Assembly (NCBI GenBank): GCA_017434025.1
Contig: JAFRGC010000052.1
Coordinates: 1-57,217, forward strand
DNA: 57,217 bases
Origin: Mogibacterium sp.
GTDB lineage: Bacteria; Bacillota; Clostridia; Peptostreptococcales; Anaerovoracaceae
Direction: 5' to 3'
Part shown: one piece after another, positions 17,347 through 26,099 of the stretch
Numbering within the stretch: position 1 is the stretch's first letter
How the letters are laid out: each line of letters starts with the position of its first letter
Program-made: the position numbers and the translations under genes
Notes under the pieces: model-generated
Database searches by the model: none
The model's input: only the letters and a program-made list of their open reading frames with translations
Told to the model about the DNA's origin: nothing

Positions 17347-19329
17347 ATGAGAACACGCACACGCAGAATACTGTTATTAATACTGATACTTACGACGCTT
17401 GTGGCGGTTGCTGCTGGGGCACTGATCCGCAGAGGCATGGTCCTCCGCGACGCTGCAGCACACGAAACTGCTGACCAGTTAGCGGACTCGTCAGAAGATC
17501 TCAACGACGGCATTGTACCTTCTGTCAGCGATCTCTCCGGAGTTCTGGCTACGGAGCACGTCTACTCTCACCGCGGTTCCGCAGGCATCAATGAGCACTC
17601 TTTTGCAGCTTACGACGCTGCGATCGAGGCCGGATCCAGATATATCGAACAGGATCTGGTGCTGTCTTCCGATGGGGTCCTGTTCGTATCTCACGATCTG
17701 AATGCTGCCGCTATGACAGGTGTCAGAGCGGCTTACGCAAACATGAGTGCCGAAACCATCGACGGTCTCAGCACGTACGCAGGCGGCAAAATCCTGCGTC
17801 TCAGTGAGATCTTCGACCGCTACGGCAGAACGATCAACTATGTCATTGAGCTTAAGAGCCCTGATGACAGTCTCATCAGGGCGTTCACAGATATCGTCGA
17901 CCATTATGGGTATGAGGACATCATAACCGTTCAGAGCAAGTGGACGGAAGTCCTGGCTGATCTGGATACGTACTATCCGGATATGCCAAAACTTTACGTC
18001 TGCAAGAATCAGACCGACTTCCGGAATGCGCTCGATCTGCCGTATGTAGACACTATATCGGTCAGGTACGATCTGATGACAGAGTCCAACTGTGAGGCGG
18101 CCCACAGCAGTGGCAAGCTGTTCAGCGCGTGGACGCTGGATACCGAGGCTTTGATCATCAGTGCCATCCGTATGGGCGTCGATACTTATTTTACTAATGA
18201 CACGCCTCTGGCATTAGCACTTGAAACGCAATACGGACCGGAGTTCAGATATCACCAGAGCAGTGAAGTATCCACTTCCGGTGGGATCGTGTCGACCATC
18301 TTCTTCGCCTCAGATTATCAGGCAGTGGACGGACTGCCGTCTCCTGCTCAGAATCTTACAGGCATTCTCCGCAGTGTCACGAAGTCCGGCAAGAGTCCGG
18401 ATAATGTAGTGATATGCGGCGACTACACCAACGACAGACAGCTCCATGACTATCAGCTGCGTCCGGACGATTCCATCAGCGAGATCAGGGATATCGTCAG
18501 GTCTGAATGCCCGGGCGTATCACAGGATGATATGCTGTTCGTCCAGGGCAACCACGATAAAATGACCGACTCCATTTCATCCTCCGGGCTGCACGAGTAT
18601 ACTGACTACCTCGTATATATCCTGAACACGCAGGACGATTTCCCATGGAAACAGGGCCGCGATCCGGGTTCGCGCAGCAAAGTCGAGCAGGCAGCATCGG
18701 CGATGCAGGAATGTTTTGCCAAGCTGATCTCAGCAGGCGAGAAACGGCCTGTGTTCATTGCCGGGCACGTTCCTCTCCATTTCACCGCAAGGACTTCCTC
18801 CCGCCACTCTACCGGCGACAATATGTATTCGCCGCTGATCTTCAATACGGTCAACGAAGCTGCGAAGTCTCTGGATATCGTCTACATGTACGGACACAAT
18901 CATTCCAAAGGCTGGGACTGTTACCTCGGAGGCAGCTCCTGCTTCAAGGCGCCGGGGCAGACCATACTGATCCCGTCCCCGGGTGACAGCACTTCCAGTA
19001 CTGATACGTTCACCTGCGAGACGCTGCAGTTCACTTACATGAACGCAGGCTATCTGGGATATTATATGAACTGCGGTCCCTCTGAGTATGACAAAGGCAT
19101 CGCAGATCAATATGCCGCAGCAGACGGCACCCTGACCGGAACAGTCTGTGAGATCCTGCCTGACAGTATCGTCATCACGAGGTATGCAGGTGACGGTCCG
19201 CATCCGCTGTGCTGGCAAGGCGAACCTGACCCATACCAAAACAATATCGATTCCGGACTGATCGGCTCTGACTATTACAGCAGCCGCATCGAAAGCCCGC
19301 AGACCATCAAAAGAAAGAGTGCCGAATAG
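17347..19329 (+). CDS. Membrane-anchored glycerophosphodiester phosphodiesterase fused to a metallophosphoesterase
   Basis: 660 residues. One N-terminal membrane helix (about 8-28) anchors the rest outside. Residues 70-295 are a GDPD domain with HRG (75-77), E83, E101/D103 and SHD (H116), all the metal and acid-base positions. Residues 313-600 are a calcineurin-type metallophosphoesterase: ASDYQ (D323), GDY (D359), GNHD (402-404), GHVPLH (H474) and GHNHSKG (H517, H519). The first motif is D-x-Q rather than D-x-H, a possible loss of one metal ligand. The GDPD half could release glycerol phosphate from phosphodiesters such as deacylated lipids or teichoic acid, and the second half could then remove phosphate; this coupling is an inference. 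The gene has no Shine-Dalgarno and may be leaderless. Confidence 0.9.
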   Translation: MRTRTRRILLLILILTTLVAVAAGALIRRGMVLRDAAAHETADQLADSSEDLNDGIVPSVSDLSGVLATEHVYSHRGSAGINEHSFAAYDAAIEAGSRYIEQDLVLSSDGVLFVSHDLNAAAMTGVRAAYANMSAETIDGLSTYAGGKILRLSEIFDRYGRTINYVIELKSPDDSLIRAFTDIVDHYGYEDIITVQSKWTEVLADLDTYYPDMPKLYVCKNQTDFRNALDLPYVDTISVRYDLMTESNCEAAHSSGKLFSAWTLDTEALIISAIRMGVDTYFTNDTPLALALETQYGPEFRYHQSSEVSTSGGIVSTIFFASDYQAVDGLPSPAQNLTGILRSVTKSGKSPDNVVICGDYTNDRQLHDYQLRPDDSISEIRDIVRSECPGVSQDDMLFVQGNHDKMTDSISSSGLHEYTDYLVYILNTQDDFPWKQGRDPGSRSKVEQAASAMQECFAKLISAGEKRPVFIAGHVPLHFTARTSSRHSTGDNMYSPLIFNTVNEAAKSLDIVYMYGHNHSKGWDCYLGGSSCFKAPGQTILIPSPGDSTSSTDTFTCETLQFTYMNAGYLGYYMNCGPSEYDKGIADQYAAADGTLTGTVCEILPDSIVITRYAGDGPHPLCWQGEPDPYQNNIDSGLIGSDYYSSRIESPQTIKRKSAE

Positions 19330-19338
19330 CACTCTTTT
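19314..19338 (+). terminator. Terminator after the GDPD fusion gene
   Basis: A 9-bp stem aaagagtgc (19314-19322) with gcactcttt (19329-19337) ends in TTTT and overlaps the stop codon. It also reads as a T-rich hairpin on the minus strand, so it may stop the converging nuclease operon. Confidence 0.75.
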
Positions 19339-19371
19339 CCTGTCTGATCAATTATTACTCCCTGTCTGGGT

Positions 19372-20484
19372 TTACGGTTCGCAATATCCGCACGGCGTAT
19401 ATCCCTGCGAGGTCAGCTCCAGCCTCGTCGCAGTGACTTCTTCTCTGTTCCACTTTGACATGCTCTTCGCCCCGTCACAGCTCGGATAGTGGAATACTTT
19501 GCTCTTCTTATTGATCACATACAGCCGTGCTTCCTGCCCTGCCTGTTCCGCAGTAGTCACGATACCGCTGTTGTAGTCTATCGTCGCTCCAGGCGTCACG
19601 TTAAAGCAGTAAACGTTGAACGACACGCCTTTGCCCTCGTCTTCGACCGACCATGCGGTCATCTGCACGCCTCTCGCCACGAGCTCGCTGCCGGCAAAAT
19701 ACGGTTTTGCCATGTACAGCACGTGATTGCCCGTATTCCAGATGTAATGCTCCACTTCCTCTTCAAGCGGTCTCATTCCGTCATAATTGAGGTAATGCGT
19801 GCCGGTGATCAGGTTGCGGTCGTTGGCGTTCTCTGCGCTGAGCGCCCAGGCGATCAGGTGGCAGCGCTCCCAGCTCTGGGCTTTGGCCCAGCCTGAAGGA
19901 TGCACTGATGAGATGTCTCCGCGTTCCCGGTCTCTCTCCGGCATCGTCTCAAGGCCAAGGCATCCATACGCGACAGTGCATCTCCCGAGCTCGTCCAGTT
20001 CGCCATAGTACTCGTATGGTGCCAGGTCTTTGCTGTTGACTCCTCTGACCGTCCCCGGTGTCTTCCACCGGCCGTTGTCATAGACCAGACCCGCGCGGTC
20101 ATACACGTCCTGATCGAATTCAGGAACGTTATTGGTGACAGTGACATAGTGATGGCCGTCGTAATCAGGCAAAGCGGAACTGTCAAGTGCCGCAACATCA
20201 TTGATCTTGCCATCATCCTTCGCGTTGCCGAACGTTATTGTGCCGCCCTGGCTGCCGGTCCCGATGGTGCCGGGATCGACCGTATCAGGCTCCTCCCCGC
20301 TGCCTATGCCAAGCTCGCTGAGCAGCTGCTCCCTGTATTCAGCGATCCAAGGTATGTTGCTGAGGGAGAAGAACACGCTTGCCGCAAAAATAATCAGCAA
20401 TACAGCAAGAGCCAGCCTCCGCTGACTCTTGTTGCTATTGTTCTTGCTGTTATTCGGTTGTCTGCTCTCAGACTTGCGGCTCAT
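19372..20484 (-). CDS. Membrane-anchored DNA/RNA non-specific endonuclease
   Basis: 370 residues. A basic N-terminus is followed by one membrane helix (about 23-43), so the body is likely outside. Residues 95-300 are an EndA/NucA-type nuclease with RCHLIAWALS (catalytic His) followed by NLITGTHYLN, where the Asn binds the metal. The C-terminal 45 residues (VFHYPSCDGAKSM then GYTPCGYCEP) form a cysteine motif like the Ada zinc-binding domain often attached to secreted nucleases. Known relatives degrade extracellular DNA or take part in DNA uptake. It is the last gene of the XpaC-TelA operon, 3 nt after telA. Confidence 0.9.
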   Translation of the reverse strand: MSRKSESRQPNNSKNNSNKSQRRLALAVLLIIFAASVFFSLSNIPWIAEYREQLLSELGIGSGEEPDTVDPGTIGTGSQGGTITFGNAKDDGKINDVAALDSSALPDYDGHHYVTVTNNVPEFDQDVYDRAGLVYDNGRWKTPGTVRGVNSKDLAPYEYYGELDELGRCTVAYGCLGLETMPERDRERGDISSVHPSGWAKAQSWERCHLIAWALSAENANDRNLITGTHYLNYDGMRPLEEEVEHYIWNTGNHVLYMAKPYFAGSELVARGVQMTAWSVEDEGKGVSFNVYCFNVTPGATIDYNSGIVTTAEQAGQEARLYVINKKSKVFHYPSCDGAKSMSKWNREEVTATRLELTSQGYTPCGYCEP

Positions 20485-20487
20485 AGA

Positions 20488-21726
20488 CTAGTTAGTCCTG
20501 CGTGCCATCTCTTCGGAGAGTTCGTCGCCTGTCTTGCGTGCATTGGATGCGATGCCAAGCATCTTGTCCTTGAGCTCCTGCTCGATCCTGGCGAGTTCCT
20601 TCTCAGCTGCAGCTCTTGCGACCTTGCCGTCAGCCTGGATCTGGATGATCTCATCCAGTGCGCTGATGAGTTCCTGATTGGTGTGCTGCAGAGTCTCGAT
20701 ATCTACGATGCCTCTCTCGCTTGCCTTAGCTGTATCGACAGTACTCTGGTGAAGTGCCTCTGCATTCTTCCTGAGCATCTCGTTAGTAGCCTCGGTAACT
20801 GCATTCTGTGCCTCGATAGCCTTCTGTGTATGATAATTGTTGAGAGCCAGTACCATCTGGGTCTTCCACATCGGGATGACGTTGATGATCGTCGAGTGGA
20901 TCTTCTCGGACATGATGGTGTCAGAATTCTGGACCATTCTGATCTCCGGTGCGGACTGGAGACATACTGTTCTCGAAAGTTCGAGATCGTAGATCTTCTT
21001 CTCGAATCTGGTGATCATATCTGCGAAGTCCTGAGCTGCCTGGCTGTCCTCAGGAGAATTGGTCTCTCTTGCCTTAGCCTCGAGCAGCGGAAGCTCTTCA
21101 TTTCTTGCCTTCTCGAGTCTGATCTTAGCAGCCTCGATATACATCGAAACTTCCTTGAAGTAGAGCTTGTTCTTATCATAAAGCTTGTCCAGCTGAACGA
21201 TATCCTTGACCAGCTGCTCTTCATGTCCCTCGAGGAGCTTGACGAGTCTGTCAATGTTAGCCTCGGTCGTGCTGTACTGGGCTTTGAGTCTCTCGAAGTT
21301 CTTCTCTGCGCTGCCGAAGATCTTGCTGAAGATGCCTGGCTTCTCTTCTCCGTTGTTCTTGAGCTCTACAAGAAGGGATGTGAGGACCTGACCTGTCTCT
21401 CCCATATCCTTAGCCCTTACGCTCTGGAGTGCGCCGTCAGCAAAATCTGATACCTTGCGCTGTGCACTTGCACCGTAGCTGAGTACTGCGTTGCTGTCGG
21501 TGATATCGATCTTCTCCGCTACAGCTTTGATCTGTCTCTGCTCTTCCGGTGTAAACTTAGCGAGTGGGTTAGGTGTTGCTTTGGTCTCTGCATCGAGGTC
21601 GATCATAGGTGCTGCCTCGATCGATGCAGCCTGCATTGCGACTTCTTCAACCTGTGTCATGACTTCGTCAGCCACGTTCTTAGTTTCCTCCATCATTCCT
21701 TCAGGAGTAAGTTCCAGTTCTGCCAT
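20488..21726 (-). CDS. TelA-family toxic anion resistance protein
   Basis: 412 residues, soluble and mostly helical with several coiled-coil stretches. Recognisable TelA parts include GIFSKIFGSAEKNFERLKAQYSTTEANIDRLVKLLEGHEEQLVKDI and LQSAPEIRMVQNSDTIMSEKIHSTIINVIPMWKTQMVLAL (each quoted in part: FERLKAQYST, PMWKTQM). The family is linked to tellurite and cell-envelope stress in Firmicutes; the molecular mechanism is not settled. AAGGAGG lies 5 nt before the ATG. It is paired with an XpaC protein, the usual partner, and followed by a secreted nuclease, which is not usual. Confidence 0.93.
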   Translation of the reverse strand: MAELELTPEGMMEETKNVADEVMTQVEEVAMQAASIEAAPMIDLDAETKATPNPLAKFTPEEQRQIKAVAEKIDITDSNAVLSYGASAQRKVSDFADGALQSVRAKDMGETGQVLTSLLVELKNNGEEKPGIFSKIFGSAEKNFERLKAQYSTTEANIDRLVKLLEGHEEQLVKDIVQLDKLYDKNKLYFKEVSMYIEAAKIRLEKARNEELPLLEAKARETNSPEDSQAAQDFADMITRFEKKIYDLELSRTVCLQSAPEIRMVQNSDTIMSEKIHSTIINVIPMWKTQMVLALNNYHTQKAIEAQNAVTEATNEMLRKNAEALHQSTVDTAKASERGIVDIETLQHTNQELISALDEIIQIQADGKVARAAAEKELARIEQELKDKMLGIASNARKTGDELSEEMARRTN

Positions 21727-21746
21727 GTTGTCCTCCTTATACCTTT

Positions 21747-23348
21747 CTATCTAAGATCAAAATCTGAATCCAGCAGTCCCTTGCTGGCAAGTGTTGTCTG
21801 CAGCATCTTGATATCTGTCGTGATATCCATGATGTCGTCTTCGTGGAGCTTCTCGAGGAGATTCTCCGAAGCCTCGGTGACAGAATCGATGAGCTTGATG
21901 AGCTGATCCTTGATCTCTGTCGCCTGTTCCTGGAGATAGTTCGGATTCGCATTGATCTCCGGCATCTTGTCCTCTGCCTTCTCCTCAGTTCTCTCTTCGT
22001 TGTACTTACCGAGATTGGCGATCTTCTCGTTGTAGTCGTCAGTCAGGCGTACGACTTCAGGATAGTACTTCTCTCTGAACTCCTTGACCTGCGACTCGAG
22101 TTCAGGACGCTCTTCGACTCTCTGGTCGATCTTCTTGGTGATGGTCCTGAGTTCTTTGAGTTTGGCCTTGATCTGTCCATCGTCTGTCATGGTTATCAGA
22201 TCGTCGATGGACTCCGGTACCAGGCCTTTCTCTCTTGCCGCCTTGCGCTTTGCTTTCTTGAGCGCGGCAGCGGATTTCTCTACAGACTCGATCGGCTCGC
22301 CGTTCTTCGTCATGACGAGAAGCCTGTTGTTGATGTCGATATACGCCTCAGGGAAGAATCCGTTGACGATCATCTTCTGCAGGTCATCTGCGACTTTGTC
22401 GACGGGACGTCCTACGTATGCAGCGAGCTCATCCAGTGAAGTGTTGCCCCTGAAGTTGATCTTGGACTCATACATGCGGATGCGTTTCGCCCTGCGGCTC
22501 ATAACGAGCTTGTTGACCGCTGTTGCGATAAGTGCAGCGACTCCGATGCAGCTGTACGCTATGATGGATTCCGGATCTCCTGTCGAGCCGGCTGCCGCCA
22601 TCAGGAATATCGCTCCGACTGAGAGCCCCGCAATGTTCCATCCGGACTTACCGAGTCTCATCTTGTTGAGCTTCTTCTCGTTCTTGCGCTGGACATATGT
22701 CTGCATCGGCGATGACTGTGACTGTGTCTGGCGTCTTGCCTGAGTCTGTCCGCGGTTCGGGGACTGTGTCTGGGCCTTCCTGGTCGTTGTCTCTTCAGTC
22801 CTTACAGTACCGCCTCTGCTGGTGGTCGTCGTCGTTCTAGTCGTCGTAGTTCCGGAAGGAGACCTCGTAGTCGTTGTCTTGGTCACAGTCGTCTCAGGCA
22901 TGCCGCCTGTTCCGAACAGTTCGCCGAATACTCCGCCGCTGCCGTCAGCTCCTGTCAGAACATCCCCGATATCTCTGATTGTCGAGGATACCCTGTCTGC
23001 CGGCTGTGCCTCATAATCGACAGATTCGGAGAACATCACGAAGGATATGCTCCTGACGTCCCTTGGGATCGCGATCTTGGACTTGAAGTTCTTCGTCTCT
23101 CCGTTGGCCCATTCTCCGGCATTGATCACTGCCGAACCGATCTCTCTGCCGTCTGCCTTGTTGAGGATCTTGACTCTGAATGAGAATCTGGAGAAATCAT
23201 ATCCCGAATTATTGACGACCGAAAATCTGTAACTGACTCTGCCGTCCTCCAGCCGCGACGTCTTGGTCGTGCGCTTGGCGGTCTCTTTGAAGTCAGTTTC
23301 AAACCAGTCGATGATCGCTCTTCTTTCGCTCATTGCTTCGACTGCCAT
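21747..23348 (-). CDS. XpaC-like protein with N-terminal adhesion-like domain and low-complexity linker
   Basis: 533 residues. About 1-125 is a beta-rich domain (VVNNSGYDFSRFSFRVKIL then NAGEWANGETKNFKSKI) resembling an Ig-like or bilateral-interaction module. About 150-225 is a Thr/Arg/Gln-rich low-complexity linker. Two hydrophobic helices follow (about 238-282). The C-terminal part carries the XpaC region (SLDELAAYVGRPVDKVADDLQKMIVNGFFPEAYID in part) and long coiled coil. XpaC proteins were named for hydrolysis of an indolyl phosphate dye but act as partners of TelA. Start ATG at 23348 with AAGGA upstream. It heads the operon XpaC-TelA-nuclease. Confidence 0.85.
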   Translation of the reverse strand: MAVEAMSERRAIIDWFETDFKETAKRTTKTSRLEDGRVSYRFSVVNNSGYDFSRFSFRVKILNKADGREIGSAVINAGEWANGETKNFKSKIAIPRDVRSISFVMFSESVDYEAQPADRVSSTIRDIGDVLTGADGSGGVFGELFGTGGMPETTVTKTTTTRSPSGTTTTRTTTTTSRGGTVRTEETTTRKAQTQSPNRGQTQARRQTQSQSSPMQTYVQRKNEKKLNKMRLGKSGWNIAGLSVGAIFLMAAAGSTGDPESIIAYSCIGVAALIATAVNKLVMSRRAKRIRMYESKINFRGNTSLDELAAYVGRPVDKVADDLQKMIVNGFFPEAYIDINNRLLVMTKNGEPIESVEKSAAALKKAKRKAAREKGLVPESIDDLITMTDDGQIKAKLKELRTITKKIDQRVEERPELESQVKEFREKYYPEVVRLTDDYNEKIANLGKYNEERTEEKAEDKMPEINANPNYLQEQATEIKDQLIKLIDSVTEASENLLEKLHEDDIMDITTDIKMLQTTLASKGLLDSDFDLR

Positions 23349-23393
23349 GTCTCAGTCCTTTCTGTTATGAAATCGTAACCGTACTATCTATTG

Positions 23394-23429
23394 ATTATAT
23401 CATAATATGAATTGTTCTATGAACAATTC
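23394..23429 (-). promoter_or_regulatory. Candidate promoter region of the XpaC operon with inverted repeat
   Basis: Minus-strand TATAAT lies at 23399-23394, about 45 nt before the start. Just upstream is a perfect 9-bp inverted repeat gaattgttc/gaacaattc (23409-23429), which also directly follows the stop codon of the preceding lipoprotein gene. It may serve as operator or weak terminator; there is no T tract. Confidence 0.45.
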
Positions 23430-23435
23430 CTTGCT

Positions 23436-24035
23436 CTAGTTGTTAAAATTCAGGCTGTAATCGAGAACGACCTCTTCTCCGTCCTTGGTGATCCCGATGA
23501 TGCCCCACGCGCTCTCATCAGCGGTATTCTCGACGGATTCAAAATCATCCCTGCCTGCTACATTATTCAGAACAGCAATAATGTGATCCTCGACAAGAGC
23601 CGCTCCGTTCACGCAGGAGATCGTTCCGTCTTTGAGGACCGCTATGATAGTCCTGTAGCCTCCGTTGCCCCAGTTCACGACAGATACATCCTTGACCTCT
23701 CCGCTGTCAGCGAAAGGATAGATGCCGGGAGCATCCGGATCTTCTTTCATCTCGTTCTTCTTAAGATCATCTGTCGGTACGACCAGAACGGTTCCGTCAT
23801 CAAAAAGCGTGATCGATGATACCTGGATAGGAACGTTCATGTCTTCAACCTCATCGACATCTTCTATTGTATATACTACTTCCGGTCCGTTCTCGACCTC
23901 TTCCGTGACTGCCTCGTCGATCGCTGCGATCTCTTCGGCGTCTTCTTCCTCCTGCTTGCTGCCGCACGCAGTCATAGATATCATCATTGTCAATGCCATC
24001 AGCAAAGCAAGTATTGCTGCTAATCTTCTCTTCAT
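23436..24035 (-). CDS. Hypothetical lipoprotein
   Basis: 199 residues with a lipoprotein signal ending in MTAC (lipobox, Cys about 24), then an acidic linker. The mature part has two similar stretches, SSITLFDDGTVLVVPTDD and YRTIIAVLKDGTISCVNGA, each of the form hydrophobic strand, DGT, strand. These resemble single blades of a beta-propeller or RCC1-like repeat, but the protein is too short for a propeller. I do not recognise a family. It has its own promoter and stands alone between the liv and XpaC operons. Confidence 0.75.
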   Translation of the reverse strand: MKRRLAAILALLMALTMMISMTACGSKQEEEDAEEIAAIDEAVTEEVENGPEVVYTIEDVDEVEDMNVPIQVSSITLFDDGTVLVVPTDDLKKNEMKEDPDAPGIYPFADSGEVKDVSVVNWGNGGYRTIIAVLKDGTISCVNGAALVEDHIIAVLNNVAGRDDFESVENTADESAWGIIGITKDGEEVVLDYSLNFNN

Positions 24036-24072
24036 AATACTGATCCCCTGTCCTTAACTCTGTTGTATCGAC

Positions 24073-24092
24073 ATCGCAGCTCCCGCTGCGAT
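24073..24092. repeat. Hairpin in the 5' leader of the lipoprotein gene
   Basis: Arms atcgcag (24073-24079) and ctgcgat (24086-24092), loop 6 nt, between the promoter and the start codon at 24035. Confidence 0.45.
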
Positions 24093-24107
24093 ATTTCTGC
24101 GAGAATA

Positions 24108-24136
24108 AGTATAACATAGCGGAATATCGCTGGCAA
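24108..24136 (-). promoter_or_regulatory. Promoter of the hypothetical lipoprotein
   Basis: Minus-strand TTGCCA (24136-24131) and TATACT (24113-24108, preceded by TGT) with 17-nt spacing. Confidence 0.65.
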
Positions 24137-24170
24137 AATCATATGCATGGTGGAATTGTGATTTTTTTTA

Positions 24171-24199
24171 CACAAAAGAAGCGGCACACGTGCCGCTTC
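24171..24199 (-). terminator. Terminator of the liv operon
   Basis: A 10-bp GC-rich inverted repeat (24178-24187 with 24190-24199) is followed on the minus strand by TTTTG and, further on, a run of A. It lies about 30 nt after the livF stop codon. Confidence 0.75.
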
Positions 24200-24228
24200 C
24201 TGTAATTTTACATATGTCGCAGTTCCGC

Positions 24229-24942
24229 CTAGCCTCCGAGGTAAGCTTTCCTGACTTCGTCAGACTGAGCAAGCTCTTTGCCTGTTCCGGAAAGTGTGAT
24301 GCGTCCTGTCTCGATAACATACGCACGGTCAGCGACGCTGAGCGCCATCTGAGCGTTCTGCTCTACCAGCAGAATAGTTGTTCCGGCTTTGTTGAGGTTC
24401 TGGATGATCTCGAAGATCTGGTCTACGAGGATCGGAGCCAGTCCCATGGACGGCTCGTCCAGCATCAGCAGTCTCGGATCGGACATCAGAGCTCTGCCCA
24501 TGGCCAGCATCTGCTGTTCGCCTCCGGAAAGAGTTCCGGCGATCTGCTTGGTTCTCTCCTTGAGTCTCGGAAACTGTTCATATACGTATTCGAGGTTATT
24601 GGCGATCCTGTCAGGCTTGGTGACGAACGCACCCATCTGCAGGTTCTCCTCAACGGTCATACCCTGGAAGATACGTCTGCCTTCCGGTACATGAGAGATA
24701 CCGAGGGAAACGATCTTGTGCGCCGGAGTTCTCGCGATCGAGCTCTCGAGGAACTCGATATCACCGGTTTTGCTCCTGAGCAGTCCGGAAACCGTATGCA
24801 GTGTTGTCGATTTACCTGCACCGTTAGCGCCGATCAGTGTTACGATCTCGCCTCTGTTAACATCGAAGGAGATGCCTTTGATAGCATGGATGGCGCCATA
24901 ATAGACATTGATGTCTCTTACTGTAAGTACTGTACCCATCAC
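24229..24942 (-). CDS. livF: Branched-chain amino acid ABC transporter ATPase LivF
   Basis: 237 residues, the usual size. It is one of the two ATPases powering Leu/Ile/Val import. Motifs: Walker A GANGAGKSTTLHTV, Q-loop, signature LSGGEQQMLAMGRALM, Walker B LLMLDEPSMGLAP and switch His in LVEQNA (Gln-Asn variant typical of LivF). Its ATG overlaps the livG stop (ATGA), so the two are translationally coupled. It is last in livKHMGF. Confidence 0.96.
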   Translation of the reverse strand: MMGTVLTVRDINVYYGAIHAIKGISFDVNRGEIVTLIGANGAGKSTTLHTVSGLLRSKTGDIEFLESSIARTPAHKIVSLGISHVPEGRRIFQGMTVEENLQMGAFVTKPDRIANNLEYVYEQFPRLKERTKQIAGTLSGGEQQMLAMGRALMSDPRLLMLDEPSMGLAPILVDQIFEIIQNLNKAGTTILLVEQNAQMALSVADRAYVIETGRITLSGTGKELAQSDEVRKAYLGG

Positions 24943-26099
24943 ATCATCTCCCTTCTTGAAGGAACCTTGGCAGGTTTCTTCTCTTCTTCAGGCTCAGCCT
25001 TGACAGGCTGTTCGGCCTTAGCAGACTTTGCATGATCCTCGCGCTTGTCTGTGCTTCCGGCTTCGTCTGGTTTGAGGTCGACTTTGGATGCGACGGTTCC
25101 GACTTTGAGCGCAGTCTCGATATCCTGACCCTTGGCCTCCTCGTCAAGTTTGCCTCTGCTCTTGCCGAGATAAGCCTCGATGACCTTAGGGTTGCTCTGG
25201 ATCTCTGCCGGGGTGCCCTTCGCGATGGTCTTACCATAGTTAAGAACAGCGATTCCCTCGCAGATCCCCATGACCAGATTCATGTCATGCTCAATGAGCA
25301 GGATCGCGATCTGGAACCTGTCACGGATATCTCTGATGGTCTCCATGAGTTTTGCAGTCTCTGAAGGGTTCATTCCAGCTGCTGGCTCATCCAGGAGGAG
25401 CAGTCTCGGCTTGGTAGCCAGCGCTCTCATGATCTCGAGCCTTCTCTGCGCACCGTATGGGAGCGAGTCAGCTCTGTAGCTCGCCATCTTGGTCATTCCG
25501 AAAATCTTGAGGTACTTCATGGCCTCCTTGCGGATCCTGTACTCTTCCTTGCGATACTTAGGAGTATGCAGGATACCGTCAAACAGGTTATAGTCCGTCG
25601 TCTGGTGCAGGGCGACCTTGATGTTCTCCTCAACAGTCAGTTTGTCGAAAAGTCTGATGTTCTGGAATGTTCTCGCCATTCCGGCTTTGTTGATATCTAC
25701 AGTAGTCATGCCCTTGGTGCTCTTGCCGTTGAAGAAGATCTCTCCTCTTGTCGGCTCATACACCTTGGTCAGCATGTTGAAGATCGTAGTCTTGCCGGCA
25801 CCGTTCGGTCCGATCAGACCGGCGATCTCGGTTCTGCCGATCGCGATATTGAAATTGTCTACCGCTGTAAGTCCGCCGAAGTCGATACCCAGGTCCTTGA
25901 CCTCGAGAATCGGTGTCTTGTTCTTGTCCCTCTCCTGGAGGATCGCTTCTGTAACGACTTCCTGTTCATGCTCCTTGGCATCTACGAAAACCGCACGTCC
26001 GCCAACGTTATCGTTGTAATAGATCTCCTGTCTGTTTTCATAGGCATGTCCGGTATCGGTGGTATCCATATCATATCTCTGATCTCTGTCATCAGCCAT
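24939..26099 (-). CDS. livG: Branched-chain amino acid ABC transporter ATPase LivG with N- and C-terminal extensions
   Basis: 386 residues, about 130 more than normal LivG. The ATPase core (about 62-315) has Walker A GPNGAGKTTIFNM, PTRGEIFFNGK, signature LPYGAQRRLEIMRALA (the LPYGxQR form typical of LivG), Walker B LLLLDEPAAGM and LLIEHDM. About 60 hydrophilic residues precede it (many Asp/Glu/Tyr) and about 70 Lys/Glu/Pro-rich residues follow (EPEEEKKPAKVP). Both extensions look disordered and have no known role. It starts directly after the livM stop codon. Confidence 0.94.
   Translation of the reverse strand: MADDRDQRYDMDTTDTGHAYENRQEIYYNDNVGGRAVFVDAKEHEQEVVTEAILQERDKNKTPILEVKDLGIDFGGLTAVDNFNIAIGRTEIAGLIGPNGAGKTTIFNMLTKVYEPTRGEIFFNGKSTKGMTTVDINKAGMARTFQNIRLFDKLTVEENIKVALHQTTDYNLFDGILHTPKYRKEEYRIRKEAMKYLKIFGMTKMASYRADSLPYGAQRRLEIMRALATKPRLLLLDEPAAGMNPSETAKLMETIRDIRDRFQIAILLIEHDMNLVMGICEGIAVLNYGKTIAKGTPAEIQSNPKVIEAYLGKSRGKLDEEAKGQDIETALKVGTVASKVDLKPDEAGSTDKREDHAKSAKAEQPVKAEPEEEKKPAKVPSRREMM

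Noticed and set aside
20149-21450. 433-codon plus-strand ORF
   Set aside because: Antisense to the telA and nuclease genes; Leu/Asp/Val-rich as expected for a shadow.
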